Below, piece after piece: positions 24,691-33,350 of a stretch of 64,000 nucleotides of DNA. The stretch spans positions 310,001 through 374,000 of the forward strand of contig NZ_QNRE01000003.1 in assembly GCF_003315035.1 (NCBI RefSeq), written 5' to 3'. This stretch comes from Nocardia puris (GTDB lineage: Bacteria > Actinomycetota > Actinomycetes > Mycobacteriales > Mycobacteriaceae). Both the position numbers and the translations under genes were made by a program. The notes under the pieces are model-generated. The model saw only the letters and a list, made by a program, of their open reading frames with translations. It did not search any database and was not told the DNA's origin. Position 1 is the stretch's first letter. Each line of letters opens with the position of its first letter.

Positions 24691-24906
24691 ATGAACGTCC
24701 TCGTGATCGCCGGACTCCTGGTGTTCCTGCTGACTTTCATCGCGGTCCTGATCGGCGTCACCCGCCGCTCGAACTCCCCCGAAGGTCAGCTCACCGTCGC
24801 AGCCCTCCAGGCTCGCCTGGCGCGCGAATCCGACGCCCCCGAACCGTCCGACGAGGACGACGCGGAGGTTTCGTCGGCCGAAATCGAGGAGCCCGCCGAC
24901 CGCTGA
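24691..24906 (+). CDS. Small membrane protein, hypothetical (71 aa)
   Basis: The start is ATG 24691, behind GGGGAG. One N-terminal membrane helix (VLVIAGLLVFLLTFIAVLIG) is followed by a basic stop-transfer (VTRRSN) and an acidic, Ser/Glu/Asp-rich cytosolic tail. No family recognised. It lies alone between the HTH gene (227 bp upstream, no feature seen there) and the 300-bp interval before xdhC. Confidence 0.6.
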   Translation: MNVLVIAGLLVFLLTFIAVLIGVTRRSNSPEGQLTVAALQARLARESDAPEPSDEDDAEVSSAEIEEPADR

Positions 24907-25160
24907 CGCGGGCCGGTAAGGCCGTCATCGAGAGCCGCCTCGTCCGAGGTGAGGGGCTGGGTCCCGTGTTCGGCGGGCACCCGCCAGGCCTGGTTGCCGT
25001 ATGTCGGCGCAGGCGGTGGCCCCGCTACGATCGCCGACGGCTGCCCGCCCGCCGGAGCCAGGCGCTGTCGCGGAGTCCGACCGGATCGGATTCCGTGGTT
25101 CGTTGTCGCCGCAGGGCAAGGCCGAGGAGGAGTCGATCACCGGGGCGTGCCGACAAGAAC

Positions 25161-25184
25161 GCGGCCGAGGCCGGCCACGGCCGC
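25161..25184. terminator. Stem-loop at the xdhC 3-prime end
   Basis: GCGGCCG (25161-25167) pairs with CGGCCGC (25178-25184), and the loop can itself pair (GGCC/GGCC). It is 24 bp downstream of the minus-strand xdhC stop. The rest of 24907-25207 shows no gene. Confidence 0.5.
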
Positions 25185-25207
25185 CGGATGGAACTTCGCG
25201 GCGGGAT

Positions 25208-26275
25208 CTAGCGGTGGATCGGGCCGTCGAGGTGGATGAGGGGGCGGGCGGTGGCGTTATTGCGGTCGGCGAGGATCTGGGCGGCGATCGAGATGGCGGT
25301 TTCCTCGGGGGTGCGGGCGTCGAGGTCGAGGCCGAGGGGGCTGCGGAGGCGGCGCAGAGCCGCCTCGGGGACGCCCTCTTCGCGGAGGCGGGCCAGGCGT
25401 TCGGCGTGGGTGCGGCGGGAGCCGAGAGCGCCGACGAAGGCGAGGTCGGGCAGGGCCAGGGCGGCGGCGAGCATGGGGACGTCGAATTTCTGGTCGTGGG
25501 CGAGCACGCACACCACCGTGCCGGCGTCGACCCGCCCTGCGGCGTGTTCGGCGGCCAGGTAGCGGTGCGGCCAGTCCACCACCACGTCGTGGGCGGCCGG
25601 GAAACGCGCCGGGGTGGCGAAGGTTTCGCGGGCGTCGACCACCGTGACGCGGTAGCCCAGCTGACGACCGGTGCGGCTGAGCGCGCGCACGAACTCGTTG
25701 GCTCCGGCCAGGATCATCCGCGCCGGCGCGGCCCACACCTGCACGAAGACGCGGGGGCGCCCCGCCGCGCACTCCTCGGTGCCGACGATCCCGCTGCGCC
25801 CGGCCGCCAGCGACGCCGCCGCATCCCGCTCGACACCGCGCCACGCGCCGGAATCGCCGGGCCGCAACACCTTCCACTCCCCGGCCGAGTCGAGCACGGT
25901 CGCCAGAGCGACCGGCCGACCGGCCGCGAGTTCCGCTCGCACGGCGGACAACTCGGGCAGCCGCGCGGCATCGACGCGCTCCACGAACACCTCGATCTCG
26001 CCGCCGCAGGTGAGCCCCACCGCCATCGCGTCGGCCGCCGCGTACCCGAACCGCTCGGTTACCGCTGCCCCGTCGCGCAGCACCGCGCGCGCCGTCTCCA
26101 CGACCGCGCCTTCCACGCAGCCGCCCGACAGCGACCCGAACACCTCGCCGGATGCCGTCACGATCATCGCGGCCCCGATCTCCCGCGGCCCGGCCCCGGT
26201 GGTGTCCACCACCCGCGCCACCGCCACCGGCCCCGCCGCGACGAGCCCGATCAGCCGCTCCACCATTTCCCGCAT
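25208..26275 (-). CDS. XdhC/CoxI family protein
   Basis: A 355-aa protein of the XdhC family, chaperones that bind and sulfurate molybdenum cofactor for xanthine dehydrogenase and related enzymes. The N-terminal XdhC/CoxI region has SLSGGCVEGAVVETARAVL and LTCGGEIEVFVER. The C-terminal Rossmann domain has ILAGANEFVRALSRTGRQLG, VVDWPHRYL, VVCVLAHDQKFDVPML and FVGALGSRRTHAERLARL. The start at ATG 26275 is chosen because residues before it are not protein-like. No molybdenum hydroxylase genes are adjacent, which is unusual, so its client enzyme must be elsewhere. Confidence 0.88.
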   Translation of the reverse strand: MREMVERLIGLVAAGPVAVARVVDTTGAGPREIGAAMIVTASGEVFGSLSGGCVEGAVVETARAVLRDGAAVTERFGYAAADAMAVGLTCGGEIEVFVERVDAARLPELSAVRAELAAGRPVALATVLDSAGEWKVLRPGDSGAWRGVERDAAASLAAGRSGIVGTEECAAGRPRVFVQVWAAPARMILAGANEFVRALSRTGRQLGYRVTVVDARETFATPARFPAAHDVVVDWPHRYLAAEHAAGRVDAGTVVCVLAHDQKFDVPMLAAALALPDLAFVGALGSRRTHAERLARLREEGVPEAALRRLRSPLGLDLDARTPEETAISIAAQILADRNNATARPLIHLDGPIHR

Positions 26276-26785
26276 CAACCCACCGGCCCTTCCTCGAACC
26301 GGATCGGCAACCATACCGATCCGCCCGGGCGCCGTTGCCCCCATGCTAGTTGTCCTGCGAATATCTGCCACGCCACCACCATCGGCGGCACGCATCGTTA
26401 TCCGTCAGCTATCAATAGGCAATCATTGCCGACGGGCCGCGCCATCGCCGCATACCCGCACCGGACACGGCCGCGCACCCACAGTCGATCGCCGGTCCGT
26501 GCGAATGCTCGGCAATGTCGACCGGGGCCAGGGTTTCGGACAACGGTCCACCCTCGCCCCCGGTACCTGAGGCGAGTGCACGACTCGCGCGCGTGGCGCC
26601 CCGACCGAGAAGGGTTGCCCCACAGAGGCATCTGCCACTGACCGGGCCGCGCGCTCCGGCCGTGCCGCTCTCGTCCCGCGGCCGCTGCGATCGAGCGGGC
26701 CACGTCGCGAATCGGCCGACCGGGATGCGCGCGCAGGGATTCCCCCGGCATCACGCGAACCCCTACCGCGCCGCCGCCTCTCGCC
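26276..26785. other. 510-bp interval without a convincing gene
   Basis: Frames here are Arg/Pro-rich and lack start signals. The AT-richest part is around 26340-26430 and contains a small palindrome, described separately. It is upstream of xdhC and downstream of gpgS, so the xdhC promoter should be here. Confidence 0.45.
26418..26430. promoter_or_regulatory. Small perfect palindrome upstream of xdhC
   Basis: GGCAAT, one base, ATTGCC. It stands out in an AT-rich patch preceded by ATCAATA. It is 143 bp upstream of the xdhC start. It may be an operator, but no regulator is adjacent. Confidence 0.3.
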
Positions 26786-27724
26786 CTACGCCGCCACTCG
26801 CGACGGGCGCAGGGTGTTCATCGGGGGCCGGTCGGCCAGCGACACTTCCGTGCTGTGCGGGGTGAAAGCGTTTTCCACCAAGGGGAATTGGGTGAGGGCG
26901 GCGCCGGAGTCCTGGATGCCGCTGCGGCCCAGGACGGTGCCGAGGATCTGCCTGCTCATCACGCCGAGGTCGGCGAGCGGGCGGTTGCGGTGGGTGCGCA
27001 CGCCCAGATTGACCTGGCCGATGGCGGACAGGCCCAGGCGGTCGTAGGTGTCGAGCAGCAGCCCGATCTCCACGCCGTAACCGGGGGCGAAGGGTACCGA
27101 GGTGAGCAGTTCGCGGGTGCCCGCGTATTCGCCGCCGAGCGGTTGCAGCACCGAGCACAGCTGCGGGCGCAACGCCGCCAGCAGCGGCCGCGCGACGAGT
27201 TCGGTGACCCGCCCGCCGCCGTGCGCGTCGACGGACACGCCCTGACGCAGCGGCCGCCGGTAGTACGCCTTCACCAGGTGCATGTCATCGACCAGCAGCA
27301 GCGGGCCGAGCAGCTTCGGCACGAACGCCGGATCGGGATCGATGAGATCGGAGTCCACGAACGCCACCAGATCGCCGTCGGTGACCGCCAGCGACCGCCA
27401 CAGCACCTCGCCCTTACCGGGCATCGGTTCGAGTTCGGGCACGGCCTGCTCCCGGGTGACGACGCGCGCCCCCGCCGCCCGCGCCCGCTCGGCGGTGGCG
27501 TCGGTGGAGCCCGAGTCGAGCACCACCAGTTCGTCCACGAGCGTGCCGAGCAGCGGCCGGATGCTGGCCACCACGTCGGCGACGGTGCGTTCCTCGTTCA
27601 GCGCGGGCAACACGACCGAGACCGTGCGCCCGCCCTTGGCGTCGATGAGTTCGTCGACCGACCAGCCGGGGGTGTCCCAGGTGTTCGTGGTGGCCCAAGC
27701 GGATTCGCGGTGGTGGATTGTCAT
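26786..27724 (-). CDS. gpgS: Glucosyl-3-phosphoglycerate synthase
   Basis: A 312-aa GT81/GT2-fold enzyme that transfers glucose from UDP-glucose to 3-phosphoglycerate, the first step of methylglucose lipopolysaccharide synthesis. It has SVVLPALNEERTVADVVASI near residue 36, LVVLDSGSTDATAERARAAG, the metal-binding DSD in VAFVDSDLIDPDP, then GGGRVTELVARPLLA and PLGGEYAGTRELL of the acceptor site. The ATG at 27724 overlaps the folP2 stop by 4 nt. From memory the order gpgS-folP2-fadD6 is the same as in M. tuberculosis (Rv1208-Rv1206). Confidence 0.94.
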   Translation of the reverse strand: MTIHHRESAWATTNTWDTPGWSVDELIDAKGGRTVSVVLPALNEERTVADVVASIRPLLGTLVDELVVLDSGSTDATAERARAAGARVVTREQAVPELEPMPGKGEVLWRSLAVTDGDLVAFVDSDLIDPDPAFVPKLLGPLLLVDDMHLVKAYYRRPLRQGVSVDAHGGGRVTELVARPLLAALRPQLCSVLQPLGGEYAGTRELLTSVPFAPGYGVEIGLLLDTYDRLGLSAIGQVNLGVRTHRNRPLADLGVMSRQILGTVLGRSGIQDSGAALTQFPLVENAFTPHSTEVSLADRPPMNTLRPSRVAA

Positions 27725-28605
27725 ACCAGACCTCGCAGGGTTCGTGCGGGGGGCCGGATGCCCTGGATCGCGGCGATCATGTCCACGACCCGCCGGGTTT
27801 CGGCGACCTCGTGTACGCGAAAGACGCGGGCGCCCGCGGCGGCCGACCACGCTGTCGCTGCCAATGTGCCCTCCAACCGTTCGGAAAGACCGACACCAAG
27901 AGTCTCCCCGATGAAATCCTTGTTGCTGAGCGCCATCAAGACCGGCCACCCGGTTTTTACGAGAACGTCGATTCCCCGCAACAACTCGAGCCCGTGATAG
28001 GTGTTCTTGCCGAAATCGTGGGTCGGGTCGATGAGGATCGCGTCCTCGCGCACGCCCGCCGCGCGCGCGTTCTCCGCGGCCCGCACCACCGTGTCGGTGA
28101 CCTCGCGCACCACGTCGGCGTAGCGCACCCGGTGCGGGCGCGTGCGCGGCACCGCGCCGCCGGTGTGACTGCACACGATGCCGACGCCGAGTTCGGCGGC
28201 CACCCCCACCAGACCGGGATCCGCGCCCGCCCAGGTGTCGTTGATCAGGTCGGCGCCCTCGGCCACCGCCGCCCGCGCCACCTCCGAACGCCACGTGTCG
28301 ACGCTGATCAACAGGTCCGGGTATTTGTCGCGGATGGCCGCGACGAACGGCACCACGCGCCGCGACTCCTCGGCCGCGTCCACGGTCTCGCCCGGCCCGG
28401 CCTTCACACCGCCGATATCGACGAGGTCGGCGCCCTCGTCCACCGCGCGGCCCACCGCGTCCATGGCGGCGGCGTCGCCGAAGGTGGCGCCCCGGTCGTA
28501 GAACGAGTCGGGCGTCCGGTTCACGATAGCCATCACCAGCGCCCGATCCGTCGCCACCGGCTTGCCGCACAGCGTGGGGAGCGGCACTGCGGTCGGGCTG
28601 AGCAT
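27721..28605 (-). CDS. folP2: Dihydropteroate synthase paralogue FolP2
   Basis: A 294-aa TIM-barrel protein of the DHPS family. Visible motifs are MAIVNRTPDSFYDRG (loop 1, here VNRTPDSF instead of the classical NVTPDSFSDGG), ADLVDIGGVKAGPG, DLINDTWAG, VCSHTGGAVP, IDPTHDFGKNTYHGLELL, ALSNKDFIGETLG and RVHEV. In mycobacteria the FolP2 group lacks DHPS activity in vitro, and its coupling to gpgS suggests a different role, perhaps linked to methylglucose lipopolysaccharide. The ATG follows TACAGT by 7 nt (leaderless). It overlaps gpgS by 4 nt. Confidence 0.88.
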   Translation of the reverse strand: MLSPTAVPLPTLCGKPVATDRALVMAIVNRTPDSFYDRGATFGDAAAMDAVGRAVDEGADLVDIGGVKAGPGETVDAAEESRRVVPFVAAIRDKYPDLLISVDTWRSEVARAAVAEGADLINDTWAGADPGLVGVAAELGVGIVCSHTGGAVPRTRPHRVRYADVVREVTDTVVRAAENARAAGVREDAILIDPTHDFGKNTYHGLELLRGIDVLVKTGWPVLMALSNKDFIGETLGVGLSERLEGTLAATAWSAAAGARVFRVHEVAETRRVVDMIAAIQGIRPPARTLRGLV

Positions 28606-28748
28606 GCCCTCGACTGTAGCGGCCCGGTGACCGTCGCCCGGTGCGGAGCCCGCGGCGGTCGGGTGCCGCTCACCCACCCGCGTCCGGTCTTCACGCACTG
28701 CCGCTACCTCGCCGGAGATCGCCCGCACAGGCCGGTCGTCCGATCTTC

Positions 28749-28780
28749 GCGACCGGCGGCAGGTGTCCGCCACCGGTCGC
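28749..28780. terminator. Long stem-loop downstream of fadD6
   Basis: GCGACCGG (28749-28756) pairs with CCGGTCGC (28773-28780), with further GC pairing inside. It starts 22 bp beyond the minus-strand fadD6 stop and before folP2, so folP2-gpgS is probably a separate transcript from fadD6. Confidence 0.6.
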
Positions 28781-28802
28781 CAGGGTCCGTAGCGCCGGCG
28801 AG

Positions 28803-30572
28803 CTAGGCAGTGGGGGCCTTGCCCGCCGCCACGTCGTCGGCGTACCCGTCGTAAGCCGGGACGTAGCCCTCGGACCGCCCGGCCAGCACGTAGAGGGCGG
28901 TCTCGCCGTCCGGCGCGTAGCCCTGCTTGCGCAGTTCCACCTTGCGGCTCTTGAATGTGGAGGTCTGCTCGAGTTCGTCGACCACGCGCACGAACAGCGG
29001 CACCGCGTAACCGGGCAACTGCTCGAAGGCCTTCGCGGCCAGCGCGCGGCCGTCGAACTCGGCGCCGGGCTGCAAGGTGATCGCCGCCATGCCCGCCTTG
29101 CCGTCGGTGCCCGGGATGTCCACGCCGAACACCACGGCCTGCTCGACGGATTCGTGTGCGCCGATCGCGCCCTCGACCTCGGTGGTCGCGACGTTCTCGC
29201 CCTTCCAGCGGAACGTGTCGCCGAGCCGGTCCACGAACGCGATGTGCCACCAGCCCTGGTCGCGCACCAGGTCACCGGTGTCGAACCAGGCGTCGCCCTC
29301 GGCGAACGCGTCGCGCACGAGCTTGGACTCGGTGGCGTCGGCGTCGGTGTAGCCGTCGAAGGGCTGGCGGTTGTTCACCTTGGCCAGCAGCAGGCCGACC
29401 CCGCCCGAACCCACCTTGCGCAGCCGGCCGTCGGGCCCGCGCTTGGCCTTGCCGGTGGCGTCGTCGTACTCGACGATCGCGTACGGCAGGGGACCGAATC
29501 CGGCCGTACGGTTCACCCCGAACGCGTTGACGAACGCGATCGGCGCCTCGCTGGCCCCGTAGAACTCCACCACGCGCCGCACGCCGAACCGGCTGGTGAA
29601 GTCGTCCCACAGTTCCGGACGCAGGCCGTTGCCCACCATCAACCGCACCTTGTGCTGCCGGTCGGTGATCCGCCGCGGCTGGTTGAGCAGGTACCGGCAC
29701 AGCTCGCCGATGTAGATGAACGCGGTGGCGCGCTCACGGATGACCTCGTCCCAGAAGCCCGACGCCGAGAACTTGCGCCCGAGCGCGTAGGTCGCCCCGC
29801 CCGCGAGCACCGAGGACAGCGCCACCGTGAGCGCGTTGTTGTGGTACAGCGGCAGGCAGCAGTAGAGGGTGTCGTTGCCGCGCAACCGGACCCCGAGTCC
29901 GCCCAGCCCCGACATGCTCTTGGTCCAGCGCTGGTGGGTCATCACGCTGGCCTTCGGCAGGCCCGTGGTGCCGGAGGTGAAGATCAGGAAGGCCCGCTCC
30001 CCCGCCTCGATCCGCGCGGTCACGTCGGGATCGGCGGCGTCGGCGGTGCGCGCGGCGACCGCGAGTTCCTCGCTGGACAGCACGTTCGACAGCGGTTCGG
30101 GCAGCGAGCTGAGCGCCTGCGCGCATTCGTCGCCCACCACGTTCAGCACGCTGTCGAGCAGGCCGAAGCTGTGCGCGAGCACCTGGTCGCGCTGGTTGTG
30201 GTTCAACAGCCCCACGGTCGCACCGAGCTTCACGACGGCCAGCACCGTGAACATCGTCTCGGGCCGGTTCGTCATGAGCACGCCCACCACGTCGCCGCGG
30301 CCGACCCCGCGCTGGGACAGCACATCCGCGTACCGGTTGACCTCGGCGTTGGCCTCGCCATAGGTGTAGGCGCGTCCTTCGAACCGCAGGAAAACGCGGT
30401 GGGGATGGCGGTGCGCGTTGCGCTGGAAGAAGAGCCCGATGGAGGCCTTCGTCCCCGAGCGCACCAGCATGCCGGGCGCGTTGCGCAACATGCCCGGCGC
30501 GTCCAGCGCCATCCCGGGCAGGGCCGTGAGCAGATCGCGCAGGCGCACGGTCGAACGGCTGTCGGTACTCAC
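28803..30572 (-). CDS. fadD6: FATP-type long-chain acyl-CoA synthetase
   Basis: A 589-aa AMP-forming acyl-CoA synthetase of the very-long-chain/fatty-acid-transport type. The P-loop is FLIFTSGTTGLPKASVM. Other motifs are YCCLPLYHNNALTVALSS, FYGASEAPIAFVN, the FDTGDLVRDQGW core motif, FVDRLGDTFRWKGENVATTE and the C-terminal lysine region (FKSRKVELRKQGY). It activates fatty acids to CoA esters, via acyl-AMP, at the inner membrane surface. From memory the M. tuberculosis Rv1206 equivalent is of the same size. Stem-loops flank the gene on both sides, so it is probably monocistronic. Confidence 0.93.
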   Translation of the reverse strand: MSTDSRSTVRLRDLLTALPGMALDAPGMLRNAPGMLVRSGTKASIGLFFQRNAHRHPHRVFLRFEGRAYTYGEANAEVNRYADVLSQRGVGRGDVVGVLMTNRPETMFTVLAVVKLGATVGLLNHNQRDQVLAHSFGLLDSVLNVVGDECAQALSSLPEPLSNVLSSEELAVAARTADAADPDVTARIEAGERAFLIFTSGTTGLPKASVMTHQRWTKSMSGLGGLGVRLRGNDTLYCCLPLYHNNALTVALSSVLAGGATYALGRKFSASGFWDEVIRERATAFIYIGELCRYLLNQPRRITDRQHKVRLMVGNGLRPELWDDFTSRFGVRRVVEFYGASEAPIAFVNAFGVNRTAGFGPLPYAIVEYDDATGKAKRGPDGRLRKVGSGGVGLLLAKVNNRQPFDGYTDADATESKLVRDAFAEGDAWFDTGDLVRDQGWWHIAFVDRLGDTFRWKGENVATTEVEGAIGAHESVEQAVVFGVDIPGTDGKAGMAAITLQPGAEFDGRALAAKAFEQLPGYAVPLFVRVVDELEQTSTFKSRKVELRKQGYAPDGETALYVLAGRSEGYVPAYDGYADDVAAGKAPTA

Positions 30573-30596
30573 TCGCTTCGTCTCCTAGCTTCGCGC

Positions 30597-30615
30597 GGCA
30601 CTGACCCCCAGTGCC
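30597..30615. terminator. Stem-loop between the LOG genes and fadD6
   Basis: GGCACTG, 5-nt loop, CAGTGCC: perfect 7-bp stem. It is 16 bp beyond the minus-strand LOG gene stop at 30631 and 25 bp before the fadD6 start codon. Confidence 0.65.
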
Positions 30616-30630
30616 GTCGGTGTCTCCGGG

Positions 30631-31179
30631 TCAGCCCGGTCGCAGCGCCTCGAAGGCGCCGTGCAGATCGCCGGCCACGGTGATGCGGCCCAAGGCGCGG
30701 CCGTTGACGAACCCGCGGTCGCGCAGTCCGTCCACCCAGCGGAAGAGCCCCTCGTAGAAGCCGTCCTGATCCAGCACGACCACGGGTTTGCCGTGCTGGC
30801 CGAGATACCCGCCGGTCCACGTCTCGAAGAACTCCTCGAGCGTGCCGATGCCGCCGGGCAGGGTGAGGAACGCGTCGGCGCGGTCCTCCATGATCTGTTT
30901 GCGCTCGCGCATGGTGTCGGTGACGACGAGTTCGTCGGCGTCCACGTCGGCGACTTCCTGGTGCACCAGGTGTTTCGGGATCACGCCGATGGTGTTGGCG
31001 CCGCCGGCCCGCGCCGCGGTGGCGACCGCGCCCATCATCGAGACGTGTCCGCCGCCCGACACCAATTGCCAACCGCGGCGGGCGATCTCGGTGCCCACCC
31101 GGGCCGCGAGCGCGAGCGCGTCGGGATCGGTGGTGCTGGCCGAGCAGTACACGCAGACCGAGTAGGGCGCCGGGCTCAC
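30631..31179 (-). CDS. LOG-family nucleotide 5-monophosphate phosphoribohydrolase, short form
   Basis: A 182-aa LOG-family protein (type I), which cleaves nucleoside 5-monophosphates such as cytokinin riboside monophosphates or AMP to base and ribose-5-phosphate. The start is VCVYCSAS. It has LVSGGGHVSMMGAVATAA, the catalytic pair region DTMRERKQIM, and LTLPGGIGTLEEFFE (PGGxGTxxE). The GTG at 31179 overlaps the TGA of the larger LOG gene upstream by 4 nt. The two are tandem paralogues. Bacterial LOGs may act in purine salvage; a hormone role is only proven in a few species. Confidence 0.88.
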   Translation of the reverse strand: MSPAPYSVCVYCSASTTDPDALALAARVGTEIARRGWQLVSGGGHVSMMGAVATAARAGGANTIGVIPKHLVHQEVADVDADELVVTDTMRERKQIMEDRADAFLTLPGGIGTLEEFFETWTGGYLGQHGKPVVVLDQDGFYEGLFRWVDGLRDRGFVNGRALGRITVAGDLHGAFEALRPG

Positions 31180-31985
31180 CACTTGTCCTCCGTACCGAGG
31201 GTGTCGATATCGGCGCGCTCGGCGGCGGCGCGCGCGATGATGTCGACCACGTCCTCCACCCGGTCGGTCACGTGGATGAGGTCCAGATCGGTGTGCGAGA
31301 TCTTGCCGGACCCCTCCAGGGAGCCGCGCATCCAGTCGACCAGCCCGCTCCAGTATTTGGTGCCGAACAGGATGATCGGGAACCGCGTGATCTTGCGGGT
31401 CTGCACCAGGGTGAGCGCCTCGAACAGTTCGTCGAGGGTGCCGAAACCGCCGGGCAGGCAGACGAACGCCTCGGAGTACTTCACGAACATCGTCTTGCGC
31501 ACGAAGAAGTAGCGGAAGTTGATGCCCAGATCGACCCACTCGTTGAGGCTCTGCTCGAACGGCAATTCGATGCCGAGCCCGATCGAATAGCCGCCCACCT
31601 CGCAGGCGCCGCGGTTGGCGGCCTCCATCGCGCCGGGGCCGCCGCCGGTGATGACGGCGAATCCCGCTTCGGCCAGCGCCGCGCCGATCGCCATGCCCGC
31701 CTGGTACTCCGGGTGGTCGACGGTCGTGCGGGCCGAACCGAACACGGTGACCGCGCGCGGCACCTCGGCCAGCGCGCCGAAACCCTCCACGAACTCGGCC
31801 TGGATCCGTAGCACCCGCCACGGATCCGTGTGCACCCAGTCGCTGTCGCCGCGGCTGTCGAGCAGGTTGCGGTCGGCGGTGCCGACCCCCGGCCTGCGGT
31901 CGCGGCGGAACATGATGGGGCCGCGGAACTTGGCTGTCGACTTCGGCTTGCTGGAGACCTCGGGATCGGCGGCGTCGGCGGACAT
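31176..31985 (-). CDS. LOG-family protein, long form
   Basis: A 269-aa type II LOG-like protein with an N-terminal extension of about 70 residues. The Rossmann core has AVTVFGSARTTVDHPEY, VITGGGPGAMEAANRGACEV, INFRYFFVRKTMFVKYS and VCLPGGFGTLDELFEALTLV (PGGxGTxxE). Residues RK in the helix before PGG match the catalytic Arg region. The ATG at 31985 has TAACGT 7 nt upstream, so the two-gene LOG operon probably starts with a leaderless message. From memory, a LOG gene (Rv1205) is adjacent to fadD6 in M. tuberculosis as well. Confidence 0.87.
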   Translation of the reverse strand: MSADAADPEVSSKPKSTAKFRGPIMFRRDRRPGVGTADRNLLDSRGDSDWVHTDPWRVLRIQAEFVEGFGALAEVPRAVTVFGSARTTVDHPEYQAGMAIGAALAEAGFAVITGGGPGAMEAANRGACEVGGYSIGLGIELPFEQSLNEWVDLGINFRYFFVRKTMFVKYSEAFVCLPGGFGTLDELFEALTLVQTRKITRFPIILFGTKYWSGLVDWMRGSLEGSGKISHTDLDLIHVTDRVEDVVDIIARAAAERADIDTLGTEDKW

Positions 31986-32064
31986 GCGGACCACGTTACC
32001 GGTCCGTAGGTTCACCTCGCGGTGCGACCGGTGAACGCTGTGCGGACTCCCGGTGGCGGCCGTG

Positions 32065-33165
32065 TCAGGCGGTGCCCTCCAGGTAGCTGCGGAGCATCGC
32101 GGTGACGGCGGTGATCTGGGCGGTGGGGACGCGCTCGTCGCGTTTGTGCGCCAGATTCGGGTCTCCGGGGCCGAAGTTGACGGCGGGGATGCCGCGCGCG
32201 GCGAAGCGGGAGACGTCGGTCCAGCCGTACTTGGCGCGCACGCCGCCGCCACCGTGGCGGTTCACGGCGGCGATCAGGTCGGCGGCGGCGGGGGCGGTGA
32301 GTCCCGGCAGCGCGCCGGGGGCGGAGTCGGTGAGCGCGATCTCGAGATCGAGGCCGTCGAAGACCTCGCGCACGTGCGCGAACGCCTGGTCGACGGTGCG
32401 GTCCGGCGCGAAGCGGAAGTTGACGTGCACCTCGGCCTCGTCGGGGATCACATTGCCCGCGACACCGCCCGACACCCGTACCGCCGAGAGCCCCTCGCGG
32501 TAGACGCAACCGTCGATGTCGACCTGGCGCGCCTCGTAGTCGGCGAGCCGGCTCAGGATCGGGGCCAGCTTGTGAATCGCGTTGTCCCCCATCCACGCCC
32601 GCGCCGAATGCGCGCGCACTCCGGTGGTGCTCAGCCGCGCGCGCAGCGTGCCCTGGCAGCCCGCCTCGATCCAGCCGCCGGACGGTTCGCCGAGGATCGC
32701 CAGATCACCGTCCAGCCACTCGGGCAGGTCGCGTTCGATGTGGCCGAGGCCGTTGTACTCGGCGGCGATCTCCTCGCCGTCGTAGAAGATCAGCGTGAGG
32801 TCGTGCACCGGTTCGGCCACCGTCGCGGCGAGGTGCAGGAATACGGCGTCACCGGATTTCATATCGACGGTGCCGCACCCGAACAGCACCTCGGCACCGC
32901 TCTCGTCGGTGGTGTACCGGCTCGGCACGTTGTCGGCGATCGGCACGGTGTCCAGATGCCCCGCCAGGATCACCCGGCTCGGCAACCCCCGATTCGTCCG
33001 CGCCAGCACCACATTCCCGTGCCGCACCACCTCGAACCCCGCCGCCTGCGTGCGCAACGCCGCCTCCACCACATCCGCGATCACCCTCTCCTCCAGCGAA
33101 ACGCTGGGGATATCGACGAGCGCGGCGGTCAGCGCGATGGGGTCGGCGGTCAGGTCGATGCTCAC
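32065..33165 (-). CDS. dapE: Succinyl-diaminopimelate desuccinylase
   Basis: A 366-aa di-zinc M20-family amidohydrolase that releases succinate to give LL-diaminopimelate for peptidoglycan and lysine. Metal ligands and catalytic residues are visible in [48 protein letters not shown], and the C-terminal His in [10 protein letters not shown]. The start is set to GTG 33165, because TAGGGT is 7 nt before it; GTG 33174 is in frame but lies within the -10 spacing. DapD, the succinyl-transfer enzyme two steps earlier, is divergent 670 bp away, and dapC is 9 kb downstream. Confidence 0.93.
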   Translation of the reverse strand: MSIDLTADPIALTAALVDIPSVSLEERVIADVVEAALRTQAAGFEVVRHGNVVLARTNRGLPSRVILAGHLDTVPIADNVPSRYTTDESGAEVLFGCGTVDMKSGDAVFLHLAATVAEPVHDLTLIFYDGEEIAAEYNGLGHIERDLPEWLDGDLAILGEPSGGWIEAGCQGTLRARLSTTGVRAHSARAWMGDNAIHKLAPILSRLADYEARQVDIDGCVYREGLSAVRVSGGVAGNVIPDEAEVHVNFRFAPDRTVDQAFAHVREVFDGLDLEIALTDSAPGALPGLTAPAAADLIAAVNRHGGGGVRAKYGWTDVSRFAARGIPAVNFGPGDPNLAHKRDERVPTAQITAVTAMLRSYLEGTA

Positions 33166-33254
33166 CCGCTTCACCCTACGGGCGGGCGACCGGCACGGAC
33201 ATGCCCACCTCGCTATCGTCTGGCGAACACGACAGGACCGAGCAAGGGGGGACC

Positions 33255-33350
33255 GTGACCGTCGAAGCCTTGCGCGACGATGCCCGCGCAGTGTCCGATC
33301 TCGGCGATCACATCAGCCGCGCCGCTGAAGCCGCCCGATGTTCAGTCTGA
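33255..33350 (+). CDS. Tiny ORF (31 aa) before the frameshifted gene
   Basis: GTG 33255 follows an AAGGGGGGA run and reads [20 protein letters not shown] and on to a TGA at 33348, a helical Asp/Ala-rich peptide. Its last 13 nt overlap the ATG of the next frame, suggesting translational coupling. It could equally be the N-terminus of a longer protein disrupted before the next frame. No family assigned. Confidence 0.4.
   Translation: MTVEALRDDARAVSDLGDHISRAAEAARCSV

Noticed and set aside
25001..26641. 546-aa plus-strand frame opposite xdhC
   Set aside because: Antisense to the well-supported xdhC gene; no domain.
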